The notes: generated by a model not told the origin, from the sequence alone. A stretch of 64,000 bases of DNA from Methylocystis sp. B8 (GCF_005771425.1 NZ_VBTZ01000012.1:26728-90727), one strand, 5' to 3'. Counted from the stretch's first letter, positions 41,959-51,603 are shown. Program-made: numbers and translations.

Positions 41959-43890
41959 ATGAGCGAATTTTTTCAGGGAAATTGGCGCGCCACGGTCATT
42001 GGACGTAACGCCGGATTTAGCCAAAGAGTCAACGTCATCGCCGCGACAAGCGGAGCCGGAGCCTATGATGGCGTTGTTGGCAACAGCTTTGTCTTCGAGA
42101 ACGGTCAAGTCGATCTCGAATGGAATAACAACGCTGGTTCCAGTTGGCAGCCAAGCGCGATCATCAGTTCGATCGGCATGTCAAGCCCACTTATCGTTGT
42201 GCGATTCATGTCGGCGGATGACAATTTCCCCGACCAGCGAGACGGCGATTATGACGACCTCCAGGTAAAGTTTGAGCATCTCGACGCGCCATTTGAGATC
42301 ACTCAGCGTCCGTTCGCGTTGGAGCGCGGTTCTCTCGTCATGATGCCAGACGGTATTTTCGATACGTCACAGGGCGTACAATATATGGGCGTGCGCATCC
42401 GCAACAAATGGTTCTTCGACTGGACGTCGGATTTTCCGACGACGGGCATGAAGATTGGCATTGCGCCCACAAGTCGTAGCGCGTTGGGTGTGCACGGCGT
42501 GATTGTGCTCGACGCATGGACAACGCAGGAACAGCAACAATTCGGCCAAGTCGTTGACGGCGGCTATGTGCGCGTGCCCGATCTCAAGGTTGGTGAAGAG
42601 ACCACTATCTATTTCAAGGTGGACGTGCGGAACGCGGGACCTTCTAAGCCGGTAGTCGGCTTTGTCGCGCAGCGCGACGCCTTCGATCCGAATTACGATG
42701 CGCCGACGCGGGTGGTGCATAAGAAAATCTTCATCACGCGCAGCGCCTTTGACAAAACCACAAAGGAACTTGTCGCCAGCGTGCCGGAAGGAACGTTGCG
42801 ACTGAAGCTCGGTTCGATCAAGCTCGATCTTAAAGCCGCGAATGACGCCGCCAAGGATTTGATGAAGTGTCTCAGCAAGGGCGACTCGGGCGGCCCCCGT
42901 GGCGGTTCGGGCGGTGGCTCTTGGTGGGAAGATTGCCGTACGCGCGAACGTATCTGCAAAGAGCGTGGAAGCGAAATGCTGCGGCGGATGTTAAAGGAAC
43001 TGCTCGACGGCAAGGATATCGATATCTGTCGCTTGCAGGAGCTTCTAAATACATGCTGCGACCCGAAAAGCGTCGGCTGCTGTTCGGATGGCGGTGGCGG
43101 CGGTGGCGATGGCGGCGGCTGGCAGGACGGCACGGGCGTCGACGGTTGGTGCCGGGTGAAGCCCATCGGCTGGCTGCCCATCAGCTTCGATTACAAGATT
43201 GAACCGAATCCGGCCTATCTGGGCCAGTTCGGGCCGCTGCCCTTCGAGGACCCTTGGTGGAAGGTCATTCTCATCATTATCGCCGTTCTCCTGGCGATCG
43301 CTTCGGTTGTTTACGACTATATCGAGGCAGGGCAGGATCCGAAATTCATTATAGGCAAGATTCGACGCGTGGGCGACGCCAACGCTAATCATATCGATTG
43401 CGCGGTTTGCGATCTCAATGGATCGCGCGGCGTCAACCTCGGTCAAGAGGACGCGCAAAGCGACGATGTCAATAATGGATCGCCGATTGAAGGGTTGGGC
43501 AACATTATCCAGCTCGATCGCACTGACAATGGCGATTTCGGCATTCAAGACGCCGTTCTTGGCAATGTGGTGTGGAAGTCGGGCGGACGCAGCGGCACGA
43601 CGCGCGGGGTCGTCAATTCGATCACTTTTGCGACCAACGTAAATTACGATACGGAAGACACGATTTCGGGCGTGATCAATTACGTTAATCAGGTGCATGT
43701 CACACAAATCGTCGGCATGGAGCAGCCGCTGTCGCAGGCGGGCGATTCGGGATCGGTTTGGGTGGATATGGCGAGCAAGCGGCCAGTCGCGCTCAATTTC
43801 GCAGGCGATCTCTCCGATGCGGGAACGGATGGGATCGGCAATCCCATCAGGCTGGTCGTTAATCAGTTGAATATCCGTTTCAACAATTAG
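41959..43890 (+). CDS. membrane protein with Asp/Ser half of a trypsin-like protease (component A)
   Basis: A 643-residue protein without a signal peptide. Residues 1-290 are a beta-rich part of unknown family. Residues 300-400 are Cys-rich and glycine-rich (nine Cys, a run DGGGGGGDGGG). One transmembrane segment spans about 435-453 (WWKVILIIIAVLLAIASVV). Residues 465-643 look like the second half of a chymotrypsin-fold protease: HIDCAVCDL with candidate Asp480, KSGGRSGTTRGVV, and the nucleophile motif QAGDSGSVW with Ser597. No His motif (such as NxHV) occurs in this protein. It is found in the next gene, which begins nine bases later. The ATG at 41959 is the first plausible start. Confidence 0.7.
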   Translation: MSEFFQGNWRATVIGRNAGFSQRVNVIAATSGAGAYDGVVGNSFVFENGQVDLEWNNNAGSSWQPSAIISSIGMSSPLIVVRFMSADDNFPDQRDGDYDDLQVKFEHLDAPFEITQRPFALERGSLVMMPDGIFDTSQGVQYMGVRIRNKWFFDWTSDFPTTGMKIGIAPTSRSALGVHGVIVLDAWTTQEQQQFGQVVDGGYVRVPDLKVGEETTIYFKVDVRNAGPSKPVVGFVAQRDAFDPNYDAPTRVVHKKIFITRSAFDKTTKELVASVPEGTLRLKLGSIKLDLKAANDAAKDLMKCLSKGDSGGPRGGSGGGSWWEDCRTRERICKERGSEMLRRMLKELLDGKDIDICRLQELLNTCCDPKSVGCCSDGGGGGGDGGGWQDGTGVDGWCRVKPIGWLPISFDYKIEPNPAYLGQFGPLPFEDPWWKVILIIIAVLLAIASVVYDYIEAGQDPKFIIGKIRRVGDANANHIDCAVCDLNGSRGVNLGQEDAQSDDVNNGSPIEGLGNIIQLDRTDNGDFGIQDAVLGNVVWKSGGRSGTTRGVVNSITFATNVNYDTEDTISGVINYVNQVHVTQIVGMEQPLSQAGDSGSVWVDMASKRPVALNFAGDLSDAGTDGIGNPIRLVVNQLNIRFNN

Positions 43891-43899
43891 GTGTTCGAT

Positions 43900-45624
43900 A
43901 TGAACAAGGAATTTTACGATATGCTGGATCGCGCGATCGCCGCAGCGGGAAAGCATGAAAAAGAATTGCTGAGCATGCCGGGCGTCATCGCCGTCGGCGC
44001 AGGACCGCGCCGACGCCGCGGCAAGATTACAGGCGAGGCCGCGATCGTCGTCACGGTGCGAAAGAAAGCCGAGCAGCCTTACGGCAACCTGCCAACTACC
44101 CTCGATGATATCCCTGTCGACGTCGTCGAACTCGGAAAGCCTGTCGAGGCGCCGGAAATCGTCGCGGCTCAGGCCAGCGCCAAGAAGGCGCTCGATAATA
44201 TCCGCGAGGAATGGCTGAACAAGCCAAATGTTGTCGGTCTTGGCGTCGGCTACAAGACCGTCAAGGGGCAGATGCAGTTCGATCGCATCGCTCTCAAAGT
44301 CTTCGTCGAGCAGAAGCTTGCCCCCGACGAAGTGAGAAGCCGTGGCTATCAGCTAGTGCCTTCTGAAATTGACGGCATTCCGACCGATGTTGAGCAGATG
44401 GCGCGACTGCGCCCGACTTCAAGCGCGTCGGGTTCGCGCGACGATCGTAAGGATCCGCTCGTCGGCGGCGTCACCGTTGGCGTGAACACCAAACCATTCT
44501 GGTACGGCACGCTCGGCGCCATCGTGTTCGATCGCATGACGGGCGAACAGATGGTCCTCAGCAATCAGCATGTGCTTGATGGATCGCCGGGGACGGAAGT
44601 TGTTCAGCCTTCGCCGATTGGCCTGGACGATTCGCTCGAAATCGGTTTCCAGCTCGACATCTGCAATCCGGCTCATTTCTTCAGGCTCGATACGCCCAAC
44701 ACGACGGTAGGGTCGGTGTTGGCTGGCGCGGCGGTGGCGGCGGCGGTGGCGGCGGCGTTGAGCGACGAAATCGATCCTACCCGACGCGGTCAAGCGGCGA
44801 CGCATCCTCCTGACGGATCTAAGACATTGGCGGAAAGTCAGAAGATTAAACTTAACTATCCTGAGTTGCCGATCCCAGGAACGCATTTCAAAATCAATAC
44901 GGGTTGGACATACACCAGGCATACGGACGCGGGTGATTTTTCGCACAGCGTCAGCGAAACGAAGAGCAATCCGCATGTCCTTGCTGATAAACTGTTGCTA
45001 ACCGACAAAAGGCTCTATCGTCCAGGAGAGACGATCAAGCTTTTAGCGCTAATATTGCCGGAGGCTTGCGCGCCTAGGCAGCCAGACCCGAATAGCGGCG
45101 CGGCGCTCACCCACGTTGAGCGCGAGCATTTGAGTCGTTGGGCCGGCAAAACGCCCGAAAGGCTAAGCGAAAGCGTTGCAACGCCGCAGGCGGCGATTGG
45201 CATTCCCGGCTGTCGCTGCGAGCGCTATCACGCGACGGCGATATTGACGCCGACGACGGTCGATAAGGCTTTCCCTGTCGCTCTTCGGCAGCCTGTCGTC
45301 AAACACAGGAACGACGTCCTTCAAGAGCTTCTGCAATTGCTCGAAAAGCTCGACAATCGCGAGCTGCTTGCGCGCGCGTTCCGCATTTTGCGCTACGGCT
45401 GCATCTATATTGGTGAGATGACTGTTGGCGACGTCCCGACGGGTCCGTGGAAGCATTACCTTTATGTTCAGACGGTCAATTACGCGACGGAGAATCTTAA
45501 GCCAACCGAGGCGGCGCAGATTATCGGCGGCTTGCCGGTGAGCAACAATATGAAGCCCGCTCTTGATGTCGCATGCGGTCCGATCGTTTTTGAGGACGGG
45601 CAATTCGACATCGAGCTAATTTAG
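43900..45624 (+). CDS. trypsin-like protease His half with tandem N-terminal repeats (component B)
   Basis: A 574-residue protein, without signal peptide. Two related N-terminal repeats (about 26-79 and 108-167: MPGVIAVGAG and KPNVVGLGVGYK, each ending DxIPxDVxxx) precede a half protease: GTLGAIVFDRMTGEQMVLSN with His224 in SNQHVLDG, then QPSPIGLDD. Where a single-chain relative would go on to the Asp and Ser motifs, this protein has an Ala-rich segment, EIDPTRRGQ and about 280 residues of another domain. The missing Asp/Ser half is in the upstream gene. ATG at 43900 has AGGTG six bases upstream, inside the end of gene A, so the two are co-translated. Confidence 0.7.
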   Translation: MNKEFYDMLDRAIAAAGKHEKELLSMPGVIAVGAGPRRRRGKITGEAAIVVTVRKKAEQPYGNLPTTLDDIPVDVVELGKPVEAPEIVAAQASAKKALDNIREEWLNKPNVVGLGVGYKTVKGQMQFDRIALKVFVEQKLAPDEVRSRGYQLVPSEIDGIPTDVEQMARLRPTSSASGSRDDRKDPLVGGVTVGVNTKPFWYGTLGAIVFDRMTGEQMVLSNQHVLDGSPGTEVVQPSPIGLDDSLEIGFQLDICNPAHFFRLDTPNTTVGSVLAGAAVAAAVAAALSDEIDPTRRGQAATHPPDGSKTLAESQKIKLNYPELPIPGTHFKINTGWTYTRHTDAGDFSHSVSETKSNPHVLADKLLLTDKRLYRPGETIKLLALILPEACAPRQPDPNSGAALTHVEREHLSRWAGKTPERLSESVATPQAAIGIPGCRCERYHATAILTPTTVDKAFPVALRQPVVKHRNDVLQELLQLLEKLDNRELLARAFRILRYGCIYIGEMTVGDVPTGPWKHYLYVQTVNYATENLKPTEAAQIIGGLPVSNNMKPALDVACGPIVFEDGQFDIELI

Positions 45625-46067
45625 TCAACCTCAATCAAGAAGGCGCTTTTGATTTTAATGCTTTTTTGCTTTTTGCGGCTGCGCCATCCTGACACAAGTC
45701 ACGAGACTGCGTGATAAGAAGGATCAGCAGCCAGTCGAACATAATTCGTCTCGCTAGATCTGAATTTCGGGAGGGCGCGCCTTCGTCGTTGCCGGATGCA
45801 TCGCGCATTGAAGGCTTTCCCACCCATAGGGGCCGTTTATCCTTCCCGCAGGAGCGACCGCTTAGGGTCAGGAGCGGCCGTCGCTTCGATGGCTGCTTCG
45901 CGCCAGGAGCAGACATTCCCGAAAGGTTCCATATGGGGATGTATATGGACCCCGTCCGATCGCAATAGCTTTGACAGGCTCTGGCTCTCGGTCACAACTG
46001 TGAGAGGGTTCCAATTCACAAGTCAGCAATTGCCGAGATCGCCCGATGGCGGAAAGGGAGGCTTCAA
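45625..46067. other. intergenic region with REP-like palindrome copy 2
   Basis: This stretch holds GACC-GCTTAG-GGTC at 45856-45869, related to the palindromes at 15138 and 54015. A 35-codon minus-strand frame with a hydrophobic start (MFDWLLILLITQS) exists but is not supported by a ribosome site. No other gene is seen. Confidence 0.5.
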
Positions 46068-46880
46068 TTGAGTATATCGGGAAAAATAGCTCGGCTGATC
46101 CTTTGCCTTCTTGTGACATCGGCGCTGGCGGTCGCCGGCGTACCTGCGGCAGCGCAGACGGTCGAAAAGCGCGGCCGCGCTGGCGAGGGCGAGACGCACC
46201 TCGTCCTCACCTATAAGGCGCCGATAGAGAAGCGGGTCGCGTTTCGCAAATATATGGAGAGCTCCGGCGTCACGCAGTTCGAGGGATGGAGGAACAAGGG
46301 GGTTTTCACCGGGTACAAAATTTTGTTTGCGACGCAGGTCAACGAACAATTACCCGACATGTGGGTGATCATCGACTTTGCCAAGTTCAGCGACATCGCC
46401 AAATGGCATGCGATTCAGCGCTACTATCCAGGTGGGCTCGCGCCGGAAGGCATTGCTCTGGGAGTTCCTAAGACCGACACCTACACTGACCTCGTTTGGC
46501 AGGGCGGCACAGCCAAGGCCGACCAGTCCAAGTCGCTGTACATGATCATCCCTTACATCTCGTTAGTCGCCAGCGAGAAATACGAGGACTTCGTCAATAA
46601 ATATGTTGTCCCTCAGCTGACCGGCTGGGTCGAGTCAGGCCTGATGCCGTCTTACGCCATTTATTTGAACCAGAACCCGACCAACGCGCCGTGGCATTCA
46701 CTGCTGCTACTCGAATATGATGGGATCCGCGGCATGGCGCTTCGCGACTCGCTCAAGGAGACGATCCGCGGCAGGCTCGCTAACGACCCAGGATACAAAC
46801 AATATAGCGAGATCAAAACGACGATTCGAAAAGAGCTCGAGCCCGCCACTTTTGAAGTGATCCGACCAAAACAAAAATAG
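46068..46880 (+). CDS. exported protein of unknown function
   Basis: A 270-residue protein with a signal peptide (about 1-28, ending PAAAQT). The mature part is well ordered with aromatic-rich segments (LVLTYKAPIEKRVAFRKYME, MWVIIDFAKFSDIAKWHAIQ, SLYMIIPYISLVASEKYEDF). The two halves look distantly alike, as in tandem dimeric alpha-beta barrel proteins that bind small ligands in the periplasm. I do not recognise the family. A TTG start is used because GGGAGG lies six bases upstream. It is monocistronic and convergent with the BASS gene. Confidence 0.6.
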   Translation: MSISGKIARLILCLLVTSALAVAGVPAAAQTVEKRGRAGEGETHLVLTYKAPIEKRVAFRKYMESSGVTQFEGWRNKGVFTGYKILFATQVNEQLPDMWVIIDFAKFSDIAKWHAIQRYYPGGLAPEGIALGVPKTDTYTDLVWQGGTAKADQSKSLYMIIPYISLVASEKYEDFVNKYVVPQLTGWVESGLMPSYAIYLNQNPTNAPWHSLLLLEYDGIRGMALRDSLKETIRGRLANDPGYKQYSEIKTTIRKELEPATFEVIRPKQK

Positions 46881-46976
46881 GAATGTGATCAAGTGTTCGA
46901 AATCGGCCGGCTTCTCATTAGGGTCGGCTAAATTCATATTTCGTCGGCCGCTCAAAAATGCGTCGGGACTCGCGCC

Positions 46977-48044
46977 CTAATCCGATCCTCCCGCCACGCC
47001 CCGGGACAATATCTTGTCAACCAGGGCTGCTGTGAAGTGTTGGACTAAATTGTAGAAAATGATCGGCAACATGACGCCTGGGTGATCGGAGAACTCAAGC
47101 GATGCCATTACAAGGCCCGCTCCATTGTTATTCATGCCGAGGCCGAACATCAATGACGCCATATCAGCGCGACCAGCACGGAAGACGCGCGCCAACATGT
47201 ATCCCGCGCCGAACATCACGAAACACAACAAGATCACGATGATCAGCATCACAATGACGAAATCGAGATCAGGCTGCGAAATGACTCCTGGCAAGGTAAG
47301 CGACGCATTTGAATAGTTCAGCAACGCTAAAACGATGAAATTGGCGAGCTTCAGGTAGGGCGAGATCAACGCCGAACGCTTTTCTCCCAATATGCGATGA
47401 GTCAGCATGCCTAATAAGGACGGCAAGATAACCCAAATGCTGAGGAAAAGGTCGGTACCGCTACTTGCGAGTTCGTGCAGGTCCTCGGAATAGTGGCCCA
47501 CTGTGATGAAGCTTCCGGCATGAAGAACAATCGGCGTGACGATGGGGCTGCTTAGGGTTGTGAGCAGGATTAGCCCAAGGCTTAACGTGAGGTTGCCGTT
47601 TGCGTTCTGCGACCAGGCTGTCGACGCCCCTGCGATTGGCATCGACGCAACTAGGGCGAGGCCCGTCAGGATTTGCTGAACCTCCTCGGGGTCGCGCCAA
47701 AGTTTCATGATGATGTCGACGCAGGCGATGTAAGCGAGCGGCACAAGGAGATTTCCTGTAGCGCCGGCGATTAGCAGGTACGGCTTGCGCTTCAAGCCAA
47801 TCAGTTCATCCGCTCTGACACCCAAGCCAGCATTGAAAAGTAGGAAGGCCAGCATCGCGGGGGGCAGCGATACGCTAATCCTGGTGCGCACAATATCGAT
47901 ATTCCCAAGTTCGGTACTGCGTATAAGAAGCCCTAGGCGAGGGAAAAAAGCGGCGACAATGTAAGAGGATACAATTACCCATATAAAATATTTATGGATG
48001 AAATGCAGGACCGTGGCGGTGATCGGGGGCAGTCCATGGTTCAC
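46977..48044 (-). CDS. bile acid:sodium symporter (BASS)-like transporter, copy 2
   Basis: A 355-residue membrane protein closely similar to the 37467 copy: LTGLALVASMPIAGASTAWS, ASLTLPGVISQPD and LMFGLGMNNNGAGLVMASLE. About ten hydrophobic helices are expected. The GTG at 48044 is preferred because AGGAGAGGA lies just upstream. A longer frame to 48143 encodes an Arg-rich stretch that is not conserved. The substrate is unknown. It is next to, and on the same strand as, the chromate/MFS cluster but separated by 132 bases. Confidence 0.8.
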   Translation of the reverse strand: MNHGLPPITATVLHFIHKYFIWVIVSSYIVAAFFPRLGLLIRSTELGNIDIVRTRISVSLPPAMLAFLLFNAGLGVRADELIGLKRKPYLLIAGATGNLLVPLAYIACVDIIMKLWRDPEEVQQILTGLALVASMPIAGASTAWSQNANGNLTLSLGLILLTTLSSPIVTPIVLHAGSFITVGHYSEDLHELASSGTDLFLSIWVILPSLLGMLTHRILGEKRSALISPYLKLANFIVLALLNYSNASLTLPGVISQPDLDFVIVMLIIVILLCFVMFGAGYMLARVFRAGRADMASLMFGLGMNNNGAGLVMASLEFSDHPGVMLPIIFYNLVQHFTAALVDKILSRGVAGGSD

Positions 48045-48176
48045 TTTGTTTCCTCTCCTACGAGATGGTGATCGGAGGGACACCCTCCTTCTGACCAAGC
48101 GTCGAGAGCGCCGGCTGCAAACACGTTCCCGCCGAAAGGGCAATAAACAAAAATCTTGATTTCGGATCTGGCAACA

Positions 48177-49424
48177 TCAGCATTCTTCAGGCGGCTTCAA
48201 GCGCCGAAACTGATTGAGCAACAAGATATCATAAGCAACTTTCAACGCTCCGCAGATGATTAGTGGCGACGCCGCCCACGAAAGAGAAAAGAGGGCGCCC
48301 GCAAGCGCCGGACTCAAGGACGCGGCGAGGTTGCGAGGAATGGATGTTAAACTCGCAGCTGCCGTGCGTTCGGGTTCGGTCACGACCGCCATCACATAAG
48401 ATGAACGCGTCGGCACGTCCATTTGTGATAACCCGGCCCGAACAAGCAACAAACTGAGAGCAAGTGGGAGCGACGGCGCCAAGGCCGCGAGGATTAGGCA
48501 CAGGCTCGAGGGGATGTGTGTGAAGACCATTGTATTGACCAGACCGAAGCGCCTCGAAAGCCAAGCAGCCACAGGATAAGAGAATGCCGACAGGATTCCT
48601 GACCAGAAGAAGAACAGGCCTGCAGCAGCAAGCGATAAATCAAAGCGTTCGAATAGCCAGAGGGCCAAGAGCGATTGAATAACAAAGCCGCCAGCGAACG
48701 CGTCGAGACTAAACAATGCGGCAAGCTTGTAAACAATAGCGCGTGATGGCCCAAGCGAACTGGAATGACTGCTTTGCGACGACGGAGGCATCGGAATCAT
48801 GCGCACATAGAGCAACCCTCCAACCAGCCCCAGCATCGCATAGACTGCGAACATCACCTTCACGCCCAGAAGCTCTGGCCAGCCCATTCTCGTGAGAATT
48901 TCCGGCAAAGATGCCGCCAACGCGCCACCAGCGGCTGCGAGGCCGCCGACGAGGCTATAGCGCGCGAATGCACTGGTCCGCGCCGCGGCGGCTGTCTGGC
49001 GAGTTAGAACGGCGTGTTCAATGGGCACGAAGGCGCTTGCGCTACCGCCCGACGGATTTACAGAGCCGATGAAGGCGACGACGAGTAGTAACGCGTATGA
49101 ATCAACGATCGATAGTGCAACGCCGGTCGCCGCCGCCAAGGTAGCGGCGATGATCAGCAAATCTCGCGCGTCATAGCGATTGCCGATAAGGCCAATCACC
49201 AAGGTAAGGAGGGCGGAGCCGAGCAATGCGGTTCCCGCTAGCACGCCGATTTCGAATGGTGAAAAACCGAGCCTCACGAGATAGAGCGGCAGCAACACGG
49301 CGACAAAGCCGTCGCCGAAGTCCCGGAGGCCGCGCGCCCAGATCACTAAGCGAAGAGTCTCGTTCATCCACGAGGCAGCTGGTTTCGACGCGAATGACTC
49401 TTTCACCGGCCGCAACTCACTCAC
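48177..49424 (-). CDS. MFS transporter
   Basis: A 415-residue major facilitator with 12 predicted helices. Motif-A-like text (GNRYDARDLLIIAATLAAA) and WLSRRFGLVNTM in the second half support an MFS drug or ion exporter. The GTG at 49424 overlaps the upstream stop (GTGA), which suggests translational coupling. A Met 19 codons later is the alternative. It is the last gene of the chromate cluster and may export a related oxyanion or metabolite. Confidence 0.8.
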   Translation of the reverse strand: MSELRPVKESFASKPAASWMNETLRLVIWARGLRDFGDGFVAVLLPLYLVRLGFSPFEIGVLAGTALLGSALLTLVIGLIGNRYDARDLLIIAATLAAATGVALSIVDSYALLLVVAFIGSVNPSGGSASAFVPIEHAVLTRQTAAAARTSAFARYSLVGGLAAAGGALAASLPEILTRMGWPELLGVKVMFAVYAMLGLVGGLLYVRMIPMPPSSQSSHSSSLGPSRAIVYKLAALFSLDAFAGGFVIQSLLALWLFERFDLSLAAAGLFFFWSGILSAFSYPVAAWLSRRFGLVNTMVFTHIPSSLCLILAALAPSLPLALSLLLVRAGLSQMDVPTRSSYVMAVVTEPERTAAASLTSIPRNLAASLSPALAGALFSLSWAASPLIICGALKVAYDILLLNQFRRLKPPEEC

Positions 49425-49768
49425 TTCAGGAATCCCTCCAACGAGAAATCTGATCCATCGATTGCGAATTTGACTTCCGAGCCCTTGGCCCAAACGGTGT
49501 AACAGTTTTCGCCGAAGCTATCGGTCATGCAGAGCTTGTCCTTCGCGACAGCCCATTTATCGGTCGTTGTCTTACCCATCCGCGTGCTTTGCATTGTTCC
49601 GCCGGCGGCAAAGCGATAGGAAAAATGGATGCCGTCGCTGAATTGCTTTCCACTGAAAGCCCTCTGAATTTGAGGCCCGGTCAGCCTTTTGAAGCCCTCG
49701 GATTGGGGCGAGGCAGCTCGGGCTGGCGACATCAGCAGAGCTGCTGTGAACAGTGCACGAATAAACAT
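49421..49768 (-). CDS. small exported protein of unknown function
   Basis: A 115-residue protein with a signal peptide (MFIRALFTAALLMSPARAAS). The mature domain includes LTGPQIQRAFSGKQFSDGIH, then KLCMTDSFGENCYTVWAKGSEVKF, with two Cys likely to form a disulphide. The pattern resembles small periplasmic beta-sheet proteins seen beside transporters. GGAGAAGC precedes the ATG at 49768, while a longer frame to 49945 is not supported. It overlaps the MFS gene by four bases. Confidence 0.65.
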   Translation of the reverse strand: MFIRALFTAALLMSPARAASPQSEGFKRLTGPQIQRAFSGKQFSDGIHFSYRFAAGGTMQSTRMGKTTTDKWAVAKDKLCMTDSFGENCYTVWAKGSEVKFAIDGSDFSLEGFLK

Positions 49769-49983
49769 TTTAGCTTCTCCGATAATCTCGCGCCGCAGCT
49801 CGAAATCAGCCCGACTGCATAGCGCCGCCAATCGTCGCCGAGGCAGCAAGCGTTCGCAGCAATCGCCTTGAACCAAGATCGCGACGGCTACGCCCATGGC
49901 GAAGAGCGACGTCCGGGGATCATGACCAGGCAGCCTCCAGGCCAAGTCTCGCCGTGTAGCAAGACGAGTATGAATCGGTCCGA

Positions 49984-50616
49984 TCAGCCATGATCTATCG
50001 GACTGACGACCAAATCATCGAATGCCGTTATCGAGTCGGCTTTCGTCCAGAGCCCAACTCGTCCAGATTTAAACCTGTCGTCTCGATGATCGATGAGCTG
50101 TTGCTCATTGAGCCAGCCCCTTAAGCGGTCGCCCTCGGCGTTGATGCGCAGCTTATGCCATTGACCGAGTGCGGGAGCCTTGACCCGCGTTTCAAGGATT
50201 TTACGCCGGCTGCTATCGTAATAGTACAGATTGAAATTATCCTCCAAGGCGTTGGCTCGGATCACGTAATAGCGGCCTTCAGAAAAGCGAAAGACAATGC
50301 CGCCCGCCGCGTCCTTAATTCCCGAGATTGGTTTGAACCGCACCGAGACATTGACGTCGGCAAAAGGGCCGCCAGGCGCAATGATCACATTAAATGCGTT
50401 GTTTGTGGCGCGTTGGACCAGCGCTTTACCGCTCGAAGCGCCCGCGACATCCTCAATGGCCCATTGTCCCGTCACGGTCTCCCAGCCCCCGAAGGCGCGC
50501 GTAAAGTCGAAGCGCATTTCGGAGTCTGCAGCTTTCGTTTGACGACCAGCGAAAATCATCGAGCCGCCAACAGTCGCGGCAGTGGTCATGAGCTGCCGCC
50601 TTGAGATTTTGTGCAT
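49984..50616 (-). CDS. TAT-exported concanavalin-like (DUF1080/LamG-type) protein
   Basis: A 210-residue protein with a twin-arginine signal (KISRRQLMTTAATVGGSM). A lectin-like beta-sandwich follows: FDFTRAFGGWETVTGQWAIE, GGIVFRFSEGRYYVIRANAL, LETRVKAPALGQWHKLRINA and GRVGLWTKADSITAFDDLVV. This is the pattern of family-16-like/DUF1080 proteins of unknown enzymatic function. It lies between DUF1259 and the small exported protein in the same direction. The ATG at 50616 starts the TAT signal directly. Confidence 0.72.
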   Translation of the reverse strand: MHKISRRQLMTTAATVGGSMIFAGRQTKAADSEMRFDFTRAFGGWETVTGQWAIEDVAGASSGKALVQRATNNAFNVIIAPGGPFADVNVSVRFKPISGIKDAAGGIVFRFSEGRYYVIRANALEDNFNLYYYDSSRRKILETRVKAPALGQWHKLRINAEGDRLRGWLNEQQLIDHRDDRFKSGRVGLWTKADSITAFDDLVVSPIDHG

Positions 50617-50699
50617 GATTCCTCTCCTTTGCACTGAGCCATACTGCCGGGTCGACCAGTACTTTGGTCTCGTCAGACGCTCTGAGCCCCGCGGTACCG

Positions 50700-51581
50700 C
50701 TAATGGGTGTGATGGGTCACGGCCAAGGCCGCCTTCAGTCCTTTGGCCAAACCAACAGCGTCGGCATTCGCCCAGAAATGAACGAAGAACAGCCGAGGTT
50801 CGTCGCCGAGCATATGGTTGTGTAGGGCGGTGACCTCGATCCCGTTGGACTGAAGCGCTTTCAACAGCGGCTCGACCTCCTTGGCCGTAGCGACGATATC
50901 CCCCGTAATCACCGCCTTGCCCGCCCCCGTGGGTTGGAAATTGATAGCGTTCGCGACGCCCATCGCAGGGGCGACTGTCGCGCCTTCGATCTTGATGGCG
51001 TCAGCTCTCGGGATGCTGAATTGATAGACGCCGCCGCTGTTTTTCCCTTGCGAGCCGAGGGCTTCTTCGACCCGTGCCGTGTCGAAGTCGATCTTCGGAG
51101 GTTCACCAACCGGAACAGCAGAAGGCTCAAACGGCGTCTTTGTTTCGGCGAGTGCGTCCCGAATGGCCTTGCTAATTTTCACGGGATCGCCGTGCGCGCC
51201 GACGTGCATGTAGAAAGGCGCGGGGCTGGCGCGCAAAAGGTGGTTATGGACGGCTGTCACCTGGACGCCGTTGGCGAGCAACGACCGCATGACAGGGTTT
51301 ATCTCGGTTTCCGTCAGGACCAGGTCGCCCATCATCATGGCCATTTGCCCTGTCGGCTCGAAGGCAATCCAGCCGCCGAGCGCAAGCCCCGGCTTGATTG
51401 CGACCCCATCAAGGGTGACGTGAAGATCGCTGCGCGGGAGACCGTATTTGTGTACGCTCCCAATGACGGCGGCCTTCTTGCCGATTGCGGCGTCAACTTG
51501 CGACCAGTCGGTTTCAGCCATAGCCATGGACGCGGGCAATAGCAGGCCGATTGTCGTCAAAGCGGCTAGCGGCAGTTTCAT
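50700..51581 (-). CDS. exported protein with two DUF1259 (LppY/LpqO) domains
   Basis: A 293-residue protein with a signal peptide (about 1-23, MAMAE). It has two DUF1259 repeats: the first about 25-150 (GWIAFEPTGQMAMMMGDLVL, VTAVHNHLL), the second about 165-290 (NFQPTGAGKAVITGDIVA, VTALHNHMLGDEPRLFFVHF). The repeated HNH and phosphate-type motifs are typical of the family, often found in chromate clusters. It is located just downstream of chrA, with a 22-base gap. The Met at 51581 begins the signal peptide. Confidence 0.82.
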   Translation of the reverse strand: MKLPLAALTTIGLLLPASMAMAETDWSQVDAAIGKKAAVIGSVHKYGLPRSDLHVTLDGVAIKPGLALGGWIAFEPTGQMAMMMGDLVLTETEINPVMRSLLANGVQVTAVHNHLLRASPAPFYMHVGAHGDPVKISKAIRDALAETKTPFEPSAVPVGEPPKIDFDTARVEEALGSQGKNSGGVYQFSIPRADAIKIEGATVAPAMGVANAINFQPTGAGKAVITGDIVATAKEVEPLLKALQSNGIEVTALHNHMLGDEPRLFFVHFWANADAVGLAKGLKAALAVTHHTH

Positions 51582-51603
51582 GGCTTTCCCCTTTGCTGAT
51601 TGC

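Noticed and set aside
43045..43956. Minus-strand frame of 303 codons opposite the protease component A
   Set aside because: Shadow frame. The plus strand has the conserved GDSG and membrane segments.
45635..45916. Minus-strand 93-codon frame with a hydrophobic segment
   Set aside because: No ribosome site or family, and it overlaps the REP-like palindrome. Chance is more likely.
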